From Candidatus Hydrogenedentota bacterium (GTDB lineage: Bacteria > Hydrogenedentota > Hydrogenedentia > Hydrogenedentales > SLHB01), in assembly GCA_020848835.1 (NCBI GenBank), contig JADLHJ010000073.1, forward strand, positions 1-34,526: a stretch of DNA of 34,526 nucleotides, written 5' to 3'. A model generated the notes under the pieces. That model worked only from the letters and a program-made list of their open reading frames with translations, ran no database searches and was not told the DNA's origin. Shown here piece by piece: positions 30,250-34,526 of the stretch; position 1 is the first letter of the stretch; each line of letters opens with the position of its first letter. Both the position numbers and the translations under genes were made by a program.

Positions 30250-30646
30250 ACCTGATGGTAAGTTAATCGCCTGGCTCGAGGCACCATGTAGAAGATCCTC
30301 GAATTCTTCACACGCACACGCGGGCGCGTCTTCTGGCCGAAGTACACATCTGGGATCGCGGAAGTAAGAATACGAATGCGCGCAGATTGGCGCAACGCCG
30401 CCATCAGCGCGAAGGACCGGCGCCTGCGTTGCATGTACGATTTCCAAATGGGTGATTGTCATACCGGTCTAGGCTTGCCGTCCGCGAAACCGGTACTTTT
30501 CCTCTTGCGGCAGGTTTTTCGGCGCCCAACCGTAACGTTTGCCGAGGATGCAAACGAAGAACGGCCAGCTTCAGTTGGATCTCCTTGTGCATATCGCGGA
30601 ACGTGGAGGAAATGAATACGTGGAATGTTTCCCATTGCCCTGACAT
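30250..30646 (-). pseudogene. Decayed DUF4062 gene fragment
   Basis: The 474 bases between the NTPase gene and the AAA+/RyR gene hold a broken minus-strand relative of the DUF4062 domain. From the ATG at 30646 one frame gives WETFHVFISSTFRDMHKE. A second frame then gives WPFFVCILGKRYGWAP (about 30571-30525) and EEKYRFRG. A third gives ITHLEIVHA and HSYSYFRDP (about 30460-30350). These align in order with VYIFVSSTFNDMHAERDY, PFFLCFLGQRRGWVP, ITEMEILHAI and HAFFYLREP of the neighbouring gene, with ~55 residues missing after the first block and at least two frame changes. The rest of the gene is lost at the junction with the convergent NTPase gene. It was therefore a second DUF4062 protein, now inactive. 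Confidence 0.8.
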
Positions 30647-30717
30647 GACGCGTCAAGTTCCTCACTGCAAATGGCGGCCTAGCCACGTATCATTACATGC
30701 CATCGTGTCTATGTAAT

Positions 30718-33456
30718 TTACTTCGCGAAAACTATATTGTGGTTAACAGCCCTGACGAAATCGGGATAGCGGCGAACTTGCTCTCGGTCCTTGGCCTTAT
30801 CGGCTTCTTTTAGTTCACTGAAGGGCTTAAGGCAGTCGTGCCGCTTCTTCTTGTCGTTTCGGACAGGATGATATGAATAGCCCATCTTTCTGTACCATGC
30901 CATCCAGCCCTCGTGCTCTGCGTTGGCCAGAAGTTCAAGGTGGTATTCGATATGCTGACGGACGGATTGCTCTTCTTCTGACGAGGCATGGCCTTTATTG
31001 AGACACAAGCCAACGAGAGCAAGCACCCTGGGAATTCGTTCGGCGGCGCCATAATTCGAGAGGGCTTTTATTTCGTTTCCTTCCTCGCGCGCGAATTCTT
31101 CCAATGTCTTTTCCGTACCAGGTTCTTGCCAACCCGCGCGCAGACCCAATTGCGTGTATGCGTCGTGAATCTTAGGGGCGATGGCGTTAACAAATTCTTG
31201 CTGAAGTTTGTCGGCCTGAAATTCACACGCGCCAGACAGACTGGCCAGAAGATCGCGAAACTCGCGGAGGTCGGCGTGCATGGCAACTTGACCGTCCGGC
31301 GGCAAATATGACGGTTGAAGTTGTCCCGGAAGCGCCATCTTGAGCGGCGAGAGAATTTTTGTCAAAGACCTCGCCCCGTGCGTGTAGCGCGACACTCGCA
31401 GGATTGCGTTGAGCAATCCCGGATCGATGCGAAGACGCTGTTCATGCGCGAGACCTAATTCAGCGCGCATGATGAGGGAACGACGAATGGGAAACCAGAT
31501 GTCGTCCGTGTCCTCAGCCAGCAAGTGTCCAGAGACGTCGACCGCAACTTTCTCTTCCGTACGGTCAGCGGGTTTGGAGCGACGATTTGGACCGACCACA
31601 TTAAGGAATGCGTCAAGCCGACTCTTGAAATCAGGTCCCTTTGCGCGTCGGAATTCATTGAAACGTTTTACCGCGTCGTCGGTTTTTCCCATCGCCGGCG
31701 GGCCAAAGGAGTCGAATGTCCATGAAGTTCCCCCAGCGAAAATGAAGACAGCCTTGCCAAGCGTGTGCGTCAACATTCCCTGTTGGAAACGGCCGTCTTG
31801 CATTGGCGCGAGAAGATACTGCAACCAATAGTAGTCCCGCGCATCGAATTCATCGAAGAACGCGACCGGCAACTTCCCCTGCAACACCCTGTCGCGGACT
31901 TGGTGCAGCGCGCCATTCAGATCATCGGATGAAGCGAATTGGGAGAGATTGAATTCGAGCCATGCAGCCCTATCGCCAAAGATTGTTTTCGAGAGTTCGC
32001 GCACAACAAACGATTTGCCCGCGCCCGGCGGGCCGAATACCCCGAGGGAGAGCGGCTTTTTCCCGTCGTCGTGGACCGCGTACCGGCGCAGCGTCTGAGC
32101 GACTGCGCGAAGGGATTCGATTTCAACACGATCGGCAGTGAGAAACTTCCCGATTCGGAGGTGCGGCAGGTTGTCCAATGCGATCGGCCCGTTTTCGGCT
32201 GCTAGTCGCGCAAAAAGCTGGGCACGCTCGCTCGGTTTCTGTGCGGCGCCTTTGCGGGTAAACGTCAGCAAACTTGCGTCCGCCGTCGTAAAAGTCTTGG
32301 TGGCCTCCGCGAACGTCATGCTCACCCGCGTGAGGCATATGCCGGGTTCTTTGATAACCTGTGCGACTCTTTCAAATGGGAAGCCTCTTGGTTCTTCGGT
32401 CGCAGCGCCATGCCCCTTTTCCCGCAAATCGTGCATCGCCGCAAGTCCCGCCTCAATATCGCCAGATAATGGTTGCGGAAAAGCGTCGGAAGGTTGCGGC
32501 GTGGCAAAAGCCCATGTGACTGCGGCGGCCATGCAAGATAGAAAACCAAACGCAGTACCGTCGGTCCGGTACGCGTGGTCCATTTCAATGCTGCCCGCGT
32601 TGTAAATGAAACAAACGCGGCTCTCGTTGGCTGATATCCCCAGTTTGTTTTTTGCGGAAACAAGATCGAACCACACGGCGCCTTCTGAACTACAGGTCAC
32701 AACGAGGTGGCGGCATCGCGAGAGGTGATGTAGGCGTCCTCCCTCGCCAATTTCGCGAATGATGTCTGCAAAGGTTGCTTCCCAAGAAAGACCAGTGCTA
32801 ATGCGAGCGCTAGACTTGCGGAGTTCGTCGACAGAGACAACACAGACTAGCTTTTCCCGGAAGTCGGCAGACAACGAATCCAACAGCTTGTTCCCATGAA
32901 ATGGTGCGGACGTTTTCAGAATGATTTGTGATGCGCGGTCAAATGGAAGCGATTCCCAACACGATGCGCGATTACGAAATCCCATGCCGCCTTCAGAGAT
33001 GACAATGTACTTGGGTTGAGTGGGTACGTTGAGATCTCTTTTCCAGAGATTGGACAGGCTCGCCAAGGAGGTGGACTTGTCTTCTGCGACTGTGTCCTTT
33101 TTTACGCTGTCCGGATTCAATTCCAGTCGACCAAACCCCATCACGTCTTTGCAGCGCCAGTACTGTTTTTCCGTTGAACCGCTGCGCGGAAACCGGCGCC
33201 AAAGCGCGTAGGCGCGGTGCGCATCGTATTTCTCGTGGTCCGAGTCGCTTGGCATTGCGCTCTCGCACACAACCTCCGCCCCAATAATGGGGAGTTTCTC
33301 GAGAATACCCGCTACAAGTCCGGCGCCACCCCATTGCTTGACGCCATGCACACCGCGGACGTTGTCACGGAAGTGGAATCGCAAACCTTCGTAGATATGG
33401 TGGTCGATGACGAAATCACCCGTCACAAGGATTGATTTGCCGACGTCAGTTTTCAT
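30718..33456 (-). CDS. AAA+ ATPase with C-terminal RyR modules and ribokinase-like N-terminus
   Basis: A 912-residue protein. Residues 1-320 look like a PfkB/ribokinase-type fold: SILVTGDFVIDHHIYEG, GGAGLVAGILEKL, and TDGTAFGFLSC where kinases have GAGDAF; the catalytic aspartate is not in its usual context, so it may bind rather than phosphorylate. A AAA+ domain follows: Walker A GPPGAGKS (475-482), Walker B VAFFDEFD (531-538) and a sensor-2-like HGARSLTK (693-700). The C-terminus carries a RyR-like pair: KIHDAYTQLGL with SNYGAAERIPRVLALVGL (762-818), then the RyR signature AEHEGWMAWYRKMGYSYHP (846-864). The ATG at 33456 is preceded by a G8 tract five bases upstream. It is the last gene of the RyR operon, 37 bases after the single-RyR gene. 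Confidence 0.8.
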   Translation of the reverse strand: MKTDVGKSILVTGDFVIDHHIYEGLRFHFRDNVRGVHGVKQWGGAGLVAGILEKLPIIGAEVVCESAMPSDSDHEKYDAHRAYALWRRFPRSGSTEKQYWRCKDVMGFGRLELNPDSVKKDTVAEDKSTSLASLSNLWKRDLNVPTQPKYIVISEGGMGFRNRASCWESLPFDRASQIILKTSAPFHGNKLLDSLSADFREKLVCVVSVDELRKSSARISTGLSWEATFADIIREIGEGGRLHHLSRCRHLVVTCSSEGAVWFDLVSAKNKLGISANESRVCFIYNAGSIEMDHAYRTDGTAFGFLSCMAAAVTWAFATPQPSDAFPQPLSGDIEAGLAAMHDLREKGHGAATEEPRGFPFERVAQVIKEPGICLTRVSMTFAEATKTFTTADASLLTFTRKGAAQKPSERAQLFARLAAENGPIALDNLPHLRIGKFLTADRVEIESLRAVAQTLRRYAVHDDGKKPLSLGVFGPPGAGKSFVVRELSKTIFGDRAAWLEFNLSQFASSDDLNGALHQVRDRVLQGKLPVAFFDEFDARDYYWLQYLLAPMQDGRFQQGMLTHTLGKAVFIFAGGTSWTFDSFGPPAMGKTDDAVKRFNEFRRAKGPDFKSRLDAFLNVVGPNRRSKPADRTEEKVAVDVSGHLLAEDTDDIWFPIRRSLIMRAELGLAHEQRLRIDPGLLNAILRVSRYTHGARSLTKILSPLKMALPGQLQPSYLPPDGQVAMHADLREFRDLLASLSGACEFQADKLQQEFVNAIAPKIHDAYTQLGLRAGWQEPGTEKTLEEFAREEGNEIKALSNYGAAERIPRVLALVGLCLNKGHASSEEEQSVRQHIEYHLELLANAEHEGWMAWYRKMGYSYHPVRNDKKKRHDCLKPFSELKEADKAKDREQVRRYPDFVRAVNHNIVFAK

Positions 33457-33493
33457 GAGATCCCCCCCCTGCCCGTCATTCGAGCCCTTAACG

Positions 33494-33775
33494 TTATTTT
33501 ACAATGCGATACCCGAGGGACTGAATGAGCCTCAGCGTTTCCACGGCCATCTTTCGATCGTATTCTTTTTCAGACTCAGTCAATTCGTGATAGGGGACCA
33601 GGCAAGGGTGCTGTTTTTTCGCATCGTCGCGTTGAGGTCCATACTGCCATCCGTCGCCGATGCGCTGCTTGGCCCATATGTCGTGCGCGTTTTTCGCGAG
33701 CATTTCGGTCAATTCCGCGAGGTCTCGGCTCATCACTACATCCGAAGTGTCAATCGGCTTTGGCTCATAAGTCAT
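33494..33775 (-). CDS. Single RyR-domain protein
   Basis: A 93-residue protein that is essentially one RyR (ryanodine receptor, PF02026-type) domain: NAHDIWAKQRIGDGWQYGPQ, then KKQHPCLVPYHELTESEKEY and TLRLIQSLGYRI, the full family signature. In animals this domain is part of the ryanodine receptor; in prokaryotes it occurs in uncharacterised proteins, often with nucleotide-binding or NTPase partners, and may sense a small ligand or mediate assembly. Its start overlaps the upstream stop by four bases (ATGA), and the AAA+/RyR gene follows after 37 bases, so all three are likely co-expressed. Confidence 0.9.
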   Translation of the reverse strand: MTYEPKPIDTSDVVMSRDLAELTEMLAKNAHDIWAKQRIGDGWQYGPQRDDAKKQHPCLVPYHELTESEKEYDRKMAVETLRLIQSLGYRIVK

Positions 33776-34526
33776 GTATTACTTCCCCGGCTCGGCTCTT
33801 TCAGCCAGCGCGCCATTTCACGAACGGCGTCTCGGTCTTTGTCCTTGTTCTTTCTGTCGAGCTTTGACCAAGGTAGGAGGTTTGGGTTGGTCATCGCCGC
33901 TTCACATTTCGCCCCGGGCGCGTACCGCCAACCGGCGAGTTGGCGTTCCGCCATCCAGCGCGCGTGCTCCATGCGCGCGAGTATTTCGATTTCCTTCTTT
34001 GTGAAATCACGCGTCAACGGTTGCCCGTCGGAAATGCCGATCGCACGGAGTTTCACTGGCAAATGATCAGAGACTTGCCGATTCGAATCCTTGTACGATT
34101 CCGGCAGCTTTTCCCAATCGAGTAAAGTCGGATCGCTCGCGGATTTATCCGGGTCTTTCCGCGCATCGGCGACGTATCGCTCGTGAAGTCTTCGTGCTCT
34201 CCGGTCCTGCTCTTTGGAGAGGAGCCGGCTCAGTGCGCACACGCGGTCGATCTGGCCAAACGCACGAATATATTTCACCGCCGGATTGCACGCTCCATCG
34301 CACACGAGCAAGCTTGCAAGTCCCGCGTCTTCCTCCATGCGCACGAGCACAGGAACATTGTGGCGCTGCAACTTCCCCGCGATAGTCAGCGCGCGCGTTA
34401 CGTTTAGCGTATCGTTGTCGAGACATATGGCGACGGTTAGCAGTGTGTCTTTCTCCGAGGCCCAGCCTTGCACCAGCTCATTGACCTCCGCGCTTTTTGC
34501 GGACGCATTGACGAAGTCCAATTCGC
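33772..34526 (-). CDS. RyR-repeat protein with RCK/TrkA-N-like segment (5' end outside window)
   Basis: The frame is open to the right edge (Glu precedes the TTG at 34521), so the N-terminus is missing; about 250 residues are visible. The first part (TLLTVAICLDNDTLNVTRAL, HNVPVLVRMEEDAGLASLL) resembles the end of a TrkA-N/RCK-type Rossmann domain, as found in ion-channel regulators. Then come two RyR-like units: LHERYVADARKDP with LDWEKLPESYKDSNRQVSDH, and the signature MEHARWMAERQLAGWRYAP followed by NLLPWSKLDRKNKDKDRD. The same two-part arrangement occurs at the C-terminus of the 912-residue AAA+ protein. Its role may be sensing of a nucleotide or ion and signalling to the AAA+ partner; this is inference. 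Confidence 0.8.
   Translation of the reverse strand, partial: ELDFVNASAKSAEVNELVQGWASEKDTLLTVAICLDNDTLNVTRALTIAGKLQRHNVPVLVRMEEDAGLASLLVCDGACNPAVKYIRAFGQIDRVCALSRLLSKEQDRRARRLHERYVADARKDPDKSASDPTLLDWEKLPESYKDSNRQVSDHLPVKLRAIGISDGQPLTRDFTKKEIEILARMEHARWMAERQLAGWRYAPGAKCEAAMTNPNLLPWSKLDRKNKDKDRDAVREMARWLKEPSRGSNT

Overview
The window is bacterial chromosomal DNA of moderately high GC, dense in genes, from an organism I cannot name from sequence alone. A dnaG-rpoD pair, secreted proteins with Sec-type signal peptides, a YadA-head-like repeat protein and an FG-GAP/DxDxDG propeller protein suggest an uncultured Gram-negative-type lineage (PVC or Hydrogenedentes-like is a guess, not shown).

Bases 1-8210 are core genome: the 3' bulk of primase dnaG, the housekeeping sigma factor rpoD, a CAT-anticodon tRNA that looks like tRNA-Ile2, two secreted proteins on the minus strand (coiled-coil/YadA-head-like protein, then FG-GAP propeller), a metallophosphoesterase, a stand-alone cyclic-nucleotide-binding domain protein, tRNA-Gly(GCC) and tRNA-Lys(CTT).

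At 8141-13178 an integrative element sits against the 3' end of tRNA-Lys: a tyrosine integrase whose reading frame ends inside the tRNA, an array of four TGATCA operator-like sites, a CHC2/TOPRIM primase fused to a RecA-like ATPase, an AlpA-like DNA-binding protein, and an unknown protein with a winged-helix-like C-terminus. All are on the minus strand and resemble the core of a P4-like satellite. No right attachment site was found, so everything to the right edge may be cargo.

At 13647-23320 lies a seven-gene type I restriction-modification operon: hsdM, hsdS, an ImmA/IrrE-family metallopeptidase, a DUF4411 PIN-like protein, two predicted PD-(D/E)XK-type proteins (both with an E-x-Q variant motif), then hsdR. 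Four of the six gene junctions overlap. Next come small genes (a hypothetical, a DIP1984-family protein, another hypothetical).

From 25525 to the right edge the content looks like immunity/conflict genes. There is a 1572-residue STAND-type NTPase (DUF4062 + P-loop NTPase + 14 WD40 blades), then a decayed second DUF4062 gene on the opposite strand. Last is a minus-strand operon of three proteins sharing RyR (ryanodine-receptor-type) modules: a protein with an RCK/TrkA-N-like segment and RyR repeats (cut by the window edge), a 93-residue single-RyR protein, and a 912-residue protein with a suspected ribokinase-like N-terminus, a AAA+ ATPase and C-terminal RyR repeats. This RyR-AAA+ operon is the best candidate for a poorly described system.
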